64,000 nucleotides of DNA from the NCBI RefSeq assembly GCF_000468115.1, contig NZ_AVQI01000080.1, positions 1 to 64,000 on the forward strand. Reading direction: 5' to 3'. Position 1 is the first letter of the stretch; every line of letters begins with the position of its first letter. Below, piece by piece: positions 50,120 through 58,274 of the stretch. A program made the position numbers and the translations under genes. The notes under the pieces were generated by a model that worked only from the letters and a program-made list of their open reading frames with translations, was not told the origin of the DNA and made no database searches. This DNA comes from Treponema socranskii subsp. socranskii VPI DR56BR1116 = ATCC 35536 (lineage in GTDB: Bacteria > Spirochaetota > Spirochaetia > Treponematales > Treponemataceae).

Positions 50120-51291
50120 TGCCGTTCAACGGCAGCTTCGATTGTGTCTCACGCTTATGTATGCGAATTATGTTAAGCGCACATTTGTGCAGCATATTGA
50201 GATTCTGCTGTATGTTCTTACTCTGCACCCTGCATCTGTCCTCATCAAAATGTACATCCAACAGCCAATGCATCGTTTCTACCGACCATTCCTCTCTTGC
50301 ATGATGGAGCAGCTCTTCCGCTCGTAACGCTTTACTTGAAATATAATAATGCCATTCTTCCGTTACACCTTTGCTCGTCTCAAATCGCGTATGAAGTGCT
50401 CCAATGCATTTAAGCGCCGGCCATGTTCTGCCGCCCGGTTGCCAGCCCACATCATCACTCGTATACGCACTGCGCCTTTCCTTCCGCCCATGTCCCTTTT
50501 CCGTTCGCGTGATGCTGTCCATCGTCGCTCTCAGCTTCGTATCCTGAACATACTCTGCGATATCGTTCATAAGTGCTTCCTGATTGCCCTTCGCACTTAA
50601 CAAATAATCCGCTTCCGCCCCAATTATCGCTTCGGCAGTCTCTATTTGACAGTTCATTGCGTCTGCGACTACCATACAGCCCTTAATTTCAAGCTCTTTT
50701 ATCAATTCCGGTACAGCCGGAATCTCATTACTCTTTGATTCGACCGTTCTTTGGGCAAGTGTCAGCCCCAATTCCCCTATCTGTGCACTGATGATATGCA
50801 AGGGATTGTCGTATTTTTTCATCTTTCCCGTTGAGCGGATAGCTTTTCCGTCTATAGCTATCGTCAACGGCTGCTTCTTTTTCTTCTTGCTTTGTTCTTC
50901 CTCTTCCGTCTCAAGTTTTGCTGCAAGAGCCGGTACAACCGAAGCAACCCATTGTTTCATACACTCATTCAGTGATTCCGGCCGTATGATTCCAAGCAGA
51001 CTTAACAGCCACCAATAGCACGGTATCCGTTTGATTCCGAAGGTTTCTGCCAAAAATGTTCTGACATGTTCGGTTGTTGCCCACTCGTAGATTTTCTTTA
51101 CGCTTTGTAAATCGCACAGGCTTCCCAGAATCACGATGATAACCGCATCTTGTACGCTACAAAAATATCCGTCGTATTCCCGCTCCGTCTCAAGCACTGC
51201 AAGTGCATCTTCTAATGTTTCCCACCTCATGCGCTCATTTTACCACTTTATCAACTTTTTAAACAGTGCGCGGACAAAATTGATTTCCGTG
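50053..51291 (-). mobile_element. Complete ISAs1-family insertion sequence
   Basis: The 1239-bp element begins CACGGAAATCAA (50053-50064) and ends with the inverted copy TTGATTTCCGTG (51280-51291). It is flanked by the 9-bp target duplication AAATATTTC (50044-50052 and 51292-51300). It holds one transposase gene with intact catalytic motifs. Length, terminal repeat and duplication size fit the ISAs1 family. A remnant of the same family lies at 10965-11131. Confidence 0.93.
50061..51230 (-). CDS. ISAs1-family DDE transposase
   Basis: The 389 residues carry the H-repeat/ISAs1 pattern: a first Asp in TIAIDGKAIRSTGK, a second in MVVADAMNCQIETA followed by GADYLLSAKGNQ, and Glu in EEWSVETMHWLLDVHFDED. 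The N-terminal DDE-associated domain opens MRWETLEDALAVLETE. No frameshift or stop is seen, so the element may be active. Confidence 0.95.
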   Translation of the reverse strand: MRWETLEDALAVLETEREYDGYFCSVQDAVIIVILGSLCDLQSVKKIYEWATTEHVRTFLAETFGIKRIPCYWWLLSLLGIIRPESLNECMKQWVASVVPALAAKLETEEEEQSKKKKKQPLTIAIDGKAIRSTGKMKKYDNPLHIISAQIGELGLTLAQRTVESKSNEIPAVPELIKELEIKGCMVVADAMNCQIETAEAIIGAEADYLLSAKGNQEALMNDIAEYVQDTKLRATMDSITRTEKGHGRKERRSAYTSDDVGWQPGGRTWPALKCIGALHTRFETSKGVTEEWHYYISSKALRAEELLHHAREEWSVETMHWLLDVHFDEDRCRVQSKNIQQNLNMLHKCALNIIRIHKRETQSKLPLNGIMFRALMNPQTLLLLLGKT

Positions 51292-51309
51292 AAATATTTC
51301 GTCACGCTC

Positions 51310-51338
51310 TTGACGCATTACGCGAATTTTGCGATACT
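51310..51338 (+). promoter_or_regulatory. Promoter downstream of the IS
   Basis: TTGACG (51310-51315) and GATACT (51333-51338) are 17 nt apart. It starts 10 bp beyond the target duplication, so it belongs to the original chromosome and should drive the 29-residue ribosomal-type gene. Confidence 0.6.
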
Positions 51339-51369
51339 GGAAAACACTATTCGATGTAAGGAGTATGTT

Positions 51370-51459
51370 GTGCCCTGCGGAAAAAAAAGAAAACGTCAAA
51401 AGATGGCGACACATAAGCGAAAGAAGATGCTCAGGAAAAACAGACACAAGAACAAATGA
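51370..51459 (+). CDS. Tiny basic ribosomal-type protein (bS22/AURKAIP1-COX24 domain)
   Basis: The 29 residues begin at GTG with AAGGAG 6 nt upstream: M-PCGKKRKRQKMATHKRKKML followed by RKNRHKNK. The KKRKR...HKRKKxLRKxRHK pattern is that of very small basic small-subunit proteins with the AURKAIP1/COX24 domain found in several phyla. It has its own promoter and a terminator after the stop, which marks it as a discrete gene. Confidence 0.8.
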   Translation: MPCGKKRKRQKMATHKRKKMLRKNRHKNK

Positions 51460-51482
51460 TTTTTGCTTAAACTTTGTGAAGA

Positions 51483-51519
51483 GGCCGCGTGTGTTCGTGT
51501 AACCGACGCGGTCTTTTTT
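51483..51519 (+). terminator. Terminator between the bS22-type gene and dxs
   Basis: GGCCGCGT (51483-51490) pairs with ACGCGGTC (51506-51513, one G-T) across a 15-nt loop, followed by six Ts. It lies inside the open 5' extension of the dxs frame, which argues that this extension is not translated. Confidence 0.8.
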
Positions 51520-51543
51520 GTTTGTAATTACGGAGGTTTTTTT

Positions 51544-53463
51544 ACGATCCTTTCCGGCATACGTTCCCCTCAAGATATTAAAAAACTTCCGTCGTCCGAG
51601 CTTCCCGTTCTCGCGCGCGAAATCAGAAAAACGATTATCGAAGTCGTAGGCAAAAACGGCGGTCACCTCGCAAGCAATCTCGGCGTCGTCGAACTTACGA
51701 TTGCGCTGCACCGCGTGTTTTCGAGTCCCGAAGACGCGATCGTATGGGATGTGAGCCACCAGTGCTATGCGCATAAACTGCTGACGGGGCGCTATGCGTC
51801 GTTTCCGACGCTCCGACTTTCGGGCGGCATTTCGGGGTTTACGCGGAGAGACGAAAGCGAGCACGATTTTTTCAGCGCCGGCCACGCGTCGACGTCGATT
51901 TCTTCGGCGCTCGGTCTCCTCGTCTCCCGTGATATTCAAAACAAAGGCGGAAAGGTCGTCGCTGTTATCGGCGACGGAGCGCTTACGGGGGGCATGGCTT
52001 TCGAAGCGCTGTCGCACGCGGGACAGCTTGCAAAAAATCTCATCGTCGTGCTCAACGACAATCAGATGTCGATCGATCACAATACGGGATCCATTTCGCG
52101 CTATCTTTCGCGGATGACGATGTCCGCTCAGTATCAAACCGTCCGCTATAAAATCGACCGCTTTATCGACCGCGTTCCGTATTTTAACAAAAAACTTGAA
52201 AAGCTCGCGTTCCGCTTTAAACGTGCCCTCAAGGGTATGTTTTTGACGAACAATTTGTTTGTCGATTTGGGATTCGAATACGTAGGCCCCTTGAACGGTC
52301 ACGACGAACAGACGCTTGAAAAGGTGTTCCGCCGCGTGGAAAAACTTCCGCGTCCGGTCGTCGTTCACGTCGTGACGAAAAAGGGCAAGGGCTACAGTCC
52401 CGCCGAAGACAATCCCGAACGTTTTCACGGCATCGGTCCCTTTCTCATATCCGACGGCGCGGTCGAAAAATTCGATGAATTGAGTTTTACCGAATCGTTC
52501 AGCGGCGCCATCCTTGCGCTTGCCGAAAAGGATGAAAAGATCGTCGCCGTGACGGCCGCCATGGCGAAGGGTACGGGCTTGAACGCTTTTGCGCGCCGTT
52601 ATCCGAACCGCTTTTTCGACGTCGGCATCGCCGAAGAACACGCCGTTACTTTTGCGGGCGCTCTCGCGCGGGGCGGTCTCGTGCCGGTCGTGTGCATCTA
52701 TTCGACCTTTATGCAGCGGGCGATCGATCAGATGATTCACGATATCGCGCTGCAGGACGTTCATGCCGTTTTTATGCTCGACCGCGCGGGCGCCGTTCCG
52801 GGAGACGGTGAGACGCATCAGGGCTTGTTCGATATCGCTCTTTTGCGCCCGATTCCGCATCTTCGCATATTGTGTCCCGCGAGTGCAGAAGATTTAAAGC
52901 GCTGTCTTTCTTTTGCCGTCGAGTCCGAGGGTGCAACGGTGATCCGCTATCCGAAGCTCACCTGTCCGTCGGAGCAGGCATCTTTTTTTTCCCCGGTCGA
53001 AGAGGGGATGGGCGTCATCGTTTCGGCAGCGGATATTGCGCCTTTGCAAGCGGCGGAATTCGAAGAAAAAAAAGCGGGAACTTTTTTCCGCACGCTCTTT
53101 GTGTGTACGGGCGGAATGTACGCGGAAACGCTCGTCGCATCGCGATCGCTTTTGATGAAGGGCATATATGCCGATATCTACGCGCTCCGTTTTATTAAGC
53201 CGATAGACGAAGACTATTTTGCGCGCATCGCCTCCTCTTACGACGGAGCGGTCATCGTCGAAGACGGAGTTTTGACCGGCGGCATCGCTTCGTATCTCGA
53301 AGGGGTCTTGGTAAAGCGCGGTATGCGACTCGTCGCCTTAAAAGCCTTTGAAGATCGATTTTATCCCCAAGGAACGCGATCCGAAATCTGCCGGGATGCG
53401 CACATGTCGAGCGAAGATATCGCGGCGGCGGCGCTACACCTCGTCGAAAGTCGAAACGCCTAA
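51544..53463 (+). CDS. dxs: 1-deoxy-D-xylulose-5-phosphate synthase, no canonical start codon
   Basis: Dxs condenses pyruvate with glyceraldehyde-3-phosphate in the MEP isoprenoid pathway, using thiamine diphosphate. Motifs are VWDVSHQCYAHKLLTGR, GDGALTGGMAFEAL (ThDP/Mg), GIAEEHAVTFAGALA and a DRAGAVPGDGETHQG segment. About 639 residues is normal. The only TTG/ATG/GTG upstream in frame is a TTG at 51463, before the terminator. GGAGG at 51532-51536 instead points to ACG at 51544, followed by ATC CTT TCC GGC (ILSG), the usual Dxs beginning after Met. An ACG (or ATC) start, or a base error at an original ATG, is therefore likely. Confidence 0.92.
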   Translation, partial: TILSGIRSPQDIKKLPSSELPVLAREIRKTIIEVVGKNGGHLASNLGVVELTIALHRVFSSPEDAIVWDVSHQCYAHKLLTGRYASFPTLRLSGGISGFTRRDESEHDFFSAGHASTSISSALGLLVSRDIQNKGGKVVAVIGDGALTGGMAFEALSHAGQLAKNLIVVLNDNQMSIDHNTGSISRYLSRMTMSAQYQTVRYKIDRFIDRVPYFNKKLEKLAFRFKRALKGMFLTNNLFVDLGFEYVGPLNGHDEQTLEKVFRRVEKLPRPVVVHVVTKKGKGYSPAEDNPERFHGIGPFLISDGAVEKFDELSFTESFSGAILALAEKDEKIVAVTAAMAKGTGLNAFARRYPNRFFDVGIAEEHAVTFAGALARGGLVPVVCIYSTFMQRAIDQMIHDIALQDVHAVFMLDRAGAVPGDGETHQGLFDIALLRPIPHLRILCPASAEDLKRCLSFAVESEGATVIRYPKLTCPSEQASFFSPVEEGMGVIVSAADIAPLQAAEFEEKKAGTFFRTLFVCTGGMYAETLVASRSLLMKGIYADIYALRFIKPIDEDYFARIASSYDGAVIVEDGVLTGGIASYLEGVLVKRGMRLVALKAFEDRFYPQGTRSEICRDAHMSSEDIAAAALHLVESRNA

Positions 53464-53477
53464 AGGGGGTACGGCCG

Positions 53478-54296
53478 GTGAAAACGCTTTTTCTAAAAGA
53501 CGGAATTATTAAAACGGAAATGTCCGCCTTTGTTATGGGCATCGTAAACGCGACGCCCGATTCGTTTTGGGAAGGGAGCAGGGGAGACGAAAGCCTTGCG
53601 CTGAAACTCATCGATGAAGGAGCCGACATCATCGACATAGGCGGGGAATCGACGAGGCCGGGGGCGGCATACGTGTCGGCGGAAGAAGAGATACGGCGCA
53701 TCATTCCGGTGATCAAAAAGATTCGAGCCGCATCGTCCGTAGCGATTTCGGTCGATACGCGGAAAAAGGAAGTGATCGAAGCGGCAGTTTCGGAAGGTGC
53801 GGATATCTTAAACGACATTTCCGCTCTCGAAGACGATGAGGATATCGCATCCTTTGCCGCCGAAAAGGGAATCCCCGTCATACTGATGCATAAACGCGGA
53901 ATTCCTGCTATAATGCAAAACAATACGTCGTATCGAGACGTGTTTCGGGAAGTGGACGCATACCTTGCCTCTCGCGTTTCGTATGCGCTTTCCCGAGGCA
54001 TCGAGTCGAATAAAATCATCGTCGATCCGGGAATCGGTTTCGGCAAAGATTTCGAAGCGAATCGCATTCTTATTAAAAACTGCGGAAAGCTTTGCGGCGG
54101 CTCTTATCCCGTTCTCATGGCGCTGTCGCGAAAAACCTGCATCGGCGAGATGACGGGGAAGCGCACCGAAGATCGGCTCTGCGGCACGATTGCGGCGGAT
54201 ATGATCGCCGTTATGAGAGGTGCGTCTATCGTCCGCGTACACGACGTCGGAGCGGCGCTCGATTCGCTTCGCGTGATGAAAGCATTGGTCGATTAA
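53478..54296 (+). CDS. folP: Dihydropteroate synthase
   Basis: The enzyme joins p-aminobenzoate to the pterin pyrophosphate in folate synthesis. The 272 residues carry GIVNATPDSFWEGSR, DIIDIGGESTRPGA, ISVDTRKKEV, DPGIGFGKDFEAN and LSRKTCIGEMTG. The start is GTG with a G-rich Shine-Dalgarno. It follows dxs by 14 nt. The sulfonamide-binding loops look ordinary. Confidence 0.93.
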   Translation: MKTLFLKDGIIKTEMSAFVMGIVNATPDSFWEGSRGDESLALKLIDEGADIIDIGGESTRPGAAYVSAEEEIRRIIPVIKKIRAASSVAISVDTRKKEVIEAAVSEGADILNDISALEDDEDIASFAAEKGIPVILMHKRGIPAIMQNNTSYRDVFREVDAYLASRVSYALSRGIESNKIIVDPGIGFGKDFEANRILIKNCGKLCGGSYPVLMALSRKTCIGEMTGKRTEDRLCGTIAADMIAVMRGASIVRVHDVGAALDSLRVMKALVD

Positions 54297-54323
54297 GTTT
54301 TTATATTGTAACGGAGGATTATA

Positions 54324-55139
54324 TTGAAATCGTTGGACAGTCTGCGTGCGGCATACGATTATATCCGGCTTATTCTCGATATAGGTATCCTCACGTTTAT
54401 CCTGTATAAAGCGTACGAGCTCATCGTCAAAACGAACGGCATGCAGATTATCCGCGCCGCCGTCATCGTCGGCTTAGCCTATGCCGCTTCCATTTTTTTG
54501 CATCTGGAAACGCTGCAGTGGATTTTAAACGTTATGGGGCCGGGCTTTCTCATCGCGTTCGCGATCGTGTTTCAGCCGGAAATGCGAAAACTCTTTTTAA
54601 AGCTTGGACAGAGCAGGTGGTTCGCTTTCGGCAGCCGCTCAAAGCATACCTACGTCGATTCGGTTTTGATCGCGGCTGAGATACTGTCAAAACAAAAACG
54701 CGGCATGCTCGTCGTATTCGAGCGGCACACGAAGATGGATGACATCCTCAACACCGGTACCAAGCTCAACGCCGATCTTTCGTCGAGCCTGCTCGTGACG
54801 ATTTTCGGCATGGACACGCCTCTTCACGACGGCGCGTGTTTTGTACTCGGCGGAAAGCTTCTCGCCGCAGGCTGTTTTTTGCCGCTGAGCGAACAGTATG
54901 ATATTAAAAAAACCTTCGGTACGCGCCACCGCGCCGCCCTCGGTCTTTCGGAAGTTTCCGATGCCGTCGTGCTCGTCGTGTCGGAAGAGACGGGAGCGAT
55001 AAGCCTCGCATACGATTCGAAATTGCACTACGATTTGACGATGACGGAGCTGACGAAGATTCTCGAAAACCTTCTCGAAATTACGCCCGACGCATATCAG
55101 GTAGAGGATACGATAGATGAAAGTAAAGCGGCTGTTTGA
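54324..55139 (+). CDS. cdaA: Diadenylate cyclase CdaA
   Basis: The enzyme makes c-di-AMP from two ATP. The 271 residues have three N-terminal membrane helices (IRLILDIGILTFILYKAYEL and following) and a DAC domain with the catalytic DGA (FGMDTPLHDGACF) and RHR (GTRHRAALGLSE) motifs. The start is TTG with GGAGG 6 nt upstream. It overlaps cdaR, its usual partner. Confidence 0.93.
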   Translation: MKSLDSLRAAYDYIRLILDIGILTFILYKAYELIVKTNGMQIIRAAVIVGLAYAASIFLHLETLQWILNVMGPGFLIAFAIVFQPEMRKLFLKLGQSRWFAFGSRSKHTYVDSVLIAAEILSKQKRGMLVVFERHTKMDDILNTGTKLNADLSSSLLVTIFGMDTPLHDGACFVLGGKLLAAGCFLPLSEQYDIKKTFGTRHRAALGLSEVSDAVVLVVSEETGAISLAYDSKLHYDLTMTELTKILENLLEITPDAYQVEDTIDESKAAV

Positions 55140-56079
55140 AACGATTATGGAAAATTGGCCGGCAAAAGTGATCTGCTTCGGCCTCGCGCTCGTGCTCTAT
55201 CTCGTGCATATCACATCGCTCCTCGACCGGAAAACGTACACCGTTCCGTTAAAGGTCGTCGCTGACGGCGGTATGTATCCGATGAGCGATTATCCCGAAT
55301 ACGTGCGCATTACGGTGCGTTCGACGGCGGAAAACATTGCCGAAACGCTGCAAAGCGATTTTAAGGCGACGCTTGACTTAACAAAATACGAACAGGAAGG
55401 GAGCTTTTCGGTGCCTGTATCCGTGTACTTGGCGCCGAAGCTTTTGCTCATGGATCCCTTTGAAATAAAATTAAATCCCGAATCGGTGTCCGTGCGTCTC
55501 GAAGAAAAAACGCTGAAATACGTTTCTGTCGCGCCTTCTCTTTCAGGTGAAGTGCAGCACGGTTATGTCGTTACGAAAATGTCGGTGGAGCCTGCTACGG
55601 TCGAAATCACAGGTCCTCGCAGGGCGGTCGGCGAAACGAAGCAAGTGTATACGTCCGCGATCGACGTAACGGCTCTTGCCGCGTCGAAAACGTTTGAAGC
55701 GTCGCTGCAAAATATCAATTCGCTCCTGGCGATAAATCCCGCAAAATCCTATACCGTGCGGATCGAAGTTGCGGAAGAAGCGCTTGTAAAAAAGTTTACC
55801 GACGTACCGGTACAGCTCTTGTTTTTGCCGGAATCGTTCGAAGCCGAGGGAGAATCTCCGAAGATAAGTTTCGATGTGGCGGGGACGGTGCCGACGCTTG
55901 AAGATTATGAACTTTCGGATGGTGCCGTATACGCCGACTGCAGCGCGATCGATAGAGCGGGTACTTACGATTTGCCCGTGTACATTACGCTTCCGTCGTA
56001 TTTTCAAATCGAAAATCAAAGCGCGGAAACGGTGAGCGTTACGATAAGCGCACGGCGCGAAGCGCAGGCGGAGGACTGA
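55117..56079 (+). CDS. cdaR: YbbR-domain protein CdaR
   Basis: The 320 residues have one N-terminal membrane helix (AKVICFGLALVLYLVHITSL) and extracytoplasmic YbbR repeats (for example YVSVAPSLSGEVQHGYVVTK, EPATVEITGPRRAV). CdaR modulates CdaA. Here it overlaps cdaA by 23 nt. It lacks glmM next door, which firmicute operons have. Confidence 0.88.
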   Translation: MKVKRLFETIMENWPAKVICFGLALVLYLVHITSLLDRKTYTVPLKVVADGGMYPMSDYPEYVRITVRSTAENIAETLQSDFKATLDLTKYEQEGSFSVPVSVYLAPKLLLMDPFEIKLNPESVSVRLEEKTLKYVSVAPSLSGEVQHGYVVTKMSVEPATVEITGPRRAVGETKQVYTSAIDVTALAASKTFEASLQNINSLLAINPAKSYTVRIEVAEEALVKKFTDVPVQLLFLPESFEAEGESPKISFDVAGTVPTLEDYELSDGAVYADCSAIDRAGTYDLPVYITLPSYFQIENQSAETVSVTISARREAQAED

Positions 56080-56453
56080 TGATCTACGGCATCGGAACCG
56101 ACATTGCCGATGTGCGCCGCTTTGCGAAATGGGTCGAAAACCCCGATTTAATCTCGCGTTTTTTCAATAAACGCGAAATAAAAACTTCCGGTTCTCGTCA
56201 AAAACTGCAAGAACACTACGCATCGCGCTTTGCCGTCAAAGAAGCTTTTTCGAAAGCGCTCGGAACCGGTGTCTCAGGTTTTGAGCTTGCCGATGTTTAT
56301 GTCGGACACAATGAAGAAGGCAAGCCCGAACTTTGCCTCGAAAGGCGCGCCGCATCCCTTGTCGAAATGCGATGCGGAAAGACTGTGCGGATATCGGTAT
56401 CGCTGAGCCACGAAAAGGAATATACTGTTGCATTTGTCGTCATTGAAGTGTAG
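56079..56453 (+). CDS. acpS: Holo-[acyl-carrier-protein] synthase
   Basis: The enzyme attaches phosphopantetheine to ACP. The 124 residues carry GIGTDIADVRRF (metal-binding Asp) and RFAVKEAFSKALGTG (catalytic Glu/Lys), with SLSHEKEYTVAFVV at the end. The ATG shares one base with the cdaR stop. Confidence 0.93.
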   Translation: MIYGIGTDIADVRRFAKWVENPDLISRFFNKREIKTSGSRQKLQEHYASRFAVKEAFSKALGTGVSGFELADVYVGHNEEGKPELCLERRAASLVEMRCGKTVRISVSLSHEKEYTVAFVVIEV

Positions 56454-56485
56454 AATTGTTTTATGATTCGTACAGAGGTGGGGAT

Positions 56486-57370
56486 ATGACGATTCAAGGC
56501 GTAAAAAAGGAATCCGATAAAAAGAAAATCGCGCTTTCGTATTGGTCGAAAGATAAGTGCCTGTGTCCCGTGTGCCATAAAGAATTCGATCGAGAGATCA
56601 TGCTGTCGGGACAGGGCAGAATGATCGCCGGAAAGCTCACCGACGAACTGCACCGCATTTTCGAACCGTCGAAACGCTACGGAAAGATATATCCCCTTAT
56701 CTACGACATCGGCGCGTGTCCGAACTGCTTTACGGCGATGCTGTGGTCGGATTTTAAAGACATCAAAAATAAAGACGCGATGGAAAAGATGTATTCCAAT
56801 TCCGAAAAGCGAAAAAAAGCGGTCAATATCGTCTTTCCGTATTTCGACCTGCACCGACAGCGCTCGCTTTTCGACGGCTGTGCAATGTATTACCTTGCAC
56901 TCCTTACCTACGAGGATGCGAACGTCGAAATGCTTCCGACGATGAAGCGCGCGATCTTGACGTTGCGCCTCGCGTGGCTTACGTCGGAATTGAACGAGAG
57001 GTGTCCCGGTCACAATTACGATTATATGTCGAAAGTGCTCTATCAAAAGGCGACGTTTTTTTACGAGCAGGCTGTCGTAAACGAAATGAACCGCGTCGAA
57101 AAAAGCTCGACGCTCGTAAACTGCGGCCCCGATATGGATAAAAATTACGGCTGGGACGGAGTCATTTACCTATGTGCCCTGCTCGAATACAAATACGGAC
57201 AGACGAACGACCAGCAGCTCCGCCTCAAAAAATTGAGCCAGGCGAAAACGGCAATCGCGCGCATCTTCGGGCTCGGAAAGTCGTCGAAAGCGAAGCCCGG
57301 CCCCTTGCTCGAAAAATCGCGCGACCTCTACGATAAACTTTCGGCCGAAGTGCGCGACGACAATATTTAG
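56486..57370 (+). CDS. DUF2225-family protein
   Basis: About 294 residues belong to the DUF2225 family, common in spirochaetes and firmicutes and of unknown function. An N-terminal zinc-ribbon-like part reads CLCPVCHKEF and, later, IGACPNCFTAM. A helical, TPR-like remainder follows (RAILTLRLAWLTSELNER, YQKATFFYEQAVVNEMN). It is cytosolic, with no signal peptide. The start is the ATG at 56486 after GAGGTGGGGAT. Confidence 0.85.
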   Translation: MTIQGVKKESDKKKIALSYWSKDKCLCPVCHKEFDREIMLSGQGRMIAGKLTDELHRIFEPSKRYGKIYPLIYDIGACPNCFTAMLWSDFKDIKNKDAMEKMYSNSEKRKKAVNIVFPYFDLHRQRSLFDGCAMYYLALLTYEDANVEMLPTMKRAILTLRLAWLTSELNERCPGHNYDYMSKVLYQKATFFYEQAVVNEMNRVEKSSTLVNCGPDMDKNYGWDGVIYLCALLEYKYGQTNDQQLRLKKLSQAKTAIARIFGLGKSSKAKPGPLLEKSRDLYDKLSAEVRDDNI

Positions 57371-57378
57371 AAAAGCCG

Positions 57379-58170
57379 ATGCGAAATATCCTATTGACCC
57401 TTTCCTATGACGGCACGGATTTTTGCGGATGGCAGCGGCAGGACCGAAGCGATGCGGGACAGAGCGTGCGCACGGTGCAGGCAGTCCTCGAAGAAGCGCT
57501 TGCAAAACTGCACGGCTCGCACGTTACGCTCTACGGATCGGGGCGCACCGACAGCGGCGTGCACGCGCTTTCGCAAGCGGCGAATTTTTTTTCTCCGATC
57601 GATTCGATTCCGATCGAAAAATATCCTTTAATAATCAACAATATGCTGCCGCCCGACGTGCGTGTTATGAGCGCCGCGTGTACGGATGAAAAGTTCAACG
57701 CGCGTTACAGCGCGACGAGCAGAGTGTACCGTTATTGTATGTTCGCATCGGGCACCCCTCCGGCGCACCTTGCGCGTTACGTGTGGCCGCTTTTCAGAAT
57801 GCCCGATGTACAAAAGCTCAATAAGCTCGCCGCATGCCTTTCCGGAGAGCTCGACTGCGCGTCTTTTGCCGCTTCGGGGGACGAAAGTCTTTCGACAAAT
57901 CGCTATATAGAGAGTGCGCGATTTTTTTCCGAACAGGTCTTTCCGTACGGTACCCTCGTCGTATTCGAAATAGAAGCGAATGCGTTTTTGTGGAAGATGG
58001 TGCGTACGCTCACCGGCACGCTTTTACAGCTCGAAAAAAAAGGAGCTCCCGATGACGCACTCAAAAAAATCATCGATGCGCGGGATCGAAAAAAAGCCGG
58101 CATAACCGCTCCGCCTCAGGGATTGTTTTTACACGAAGTCAAATTCGACGGAAAGAGGCGGCACGCTTAG
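57379..58170 (+). CDS. truA: tRNA pseudouridine synthase A
   Basis: The enzyme converts U38-40 in tRNA anticodon arms. The 263 residues carry LSYDGTDFCGWQRQ, the catalytic Asp motif GSGRTDSGVHA (about residue 55), FNARYSATSRVYRY and NAFLWKMVRTLTGTLL. It follows the DUF2225 gene by 8 nt and ends the plus-strand run, facing priA. Confidence 0.94.
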   Translation: MRNILLTLSYDGTDFCGWQRQDRSDAGQSVRTVQAVLEEALAKLHGSHVTLYGSGRTDSGVHALSQAANFFSPIDSIPIEKYPLIINNMLPPDVRVMSAACTDEKFNARYSATSRVYRYCMFASGTPPAHLARYVWPLFRMPDVQKLNKLAACLSGELDCASFAASGDESLSTNRYIESARFFSEQVFPYGTLVVFEIEANAFLWKMVRTLTGTLLQLEKKGAPDDALKKIIDARDRKKAGITAPPQGLFLHEVKFDGKRRHA

Positions 58171-58230
58171 CGGGACGGCGAAAACGCACCGGAAATGTAT
58201 ACACGAAAAAGAAGCGTATAATTAAAGGCG

Positions 58231-58260
58231 GAACGCGGGGCAGCGGAACTGCCGCCGTTC
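58231..58260. terminator. Hairpin between truA and priA
   Basis: GAACG (58231-58235) pairs with CGTTC (58256-58260), and GGCAG (58239-58243) pairs with CTGCC (58249-58253). The hairpin lies in the 104-bp gap between convergent genes. No clear T-run is present. Confidence 0.45.
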
Positions 58261-58274
58261 GTATACTCGTCGCC

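Noticed and set aside
51463-51543. N-terminal extension of Dxs from TTG
   Set aside because: It would translate through a Rho-independent terminator and adds Cys-rich residues not seen in Dxs.
51259-52860. 533-codon minus-strand frame
   Set aside because: It is antisense to dxs and shows only Arg/His-rich shadow composition.
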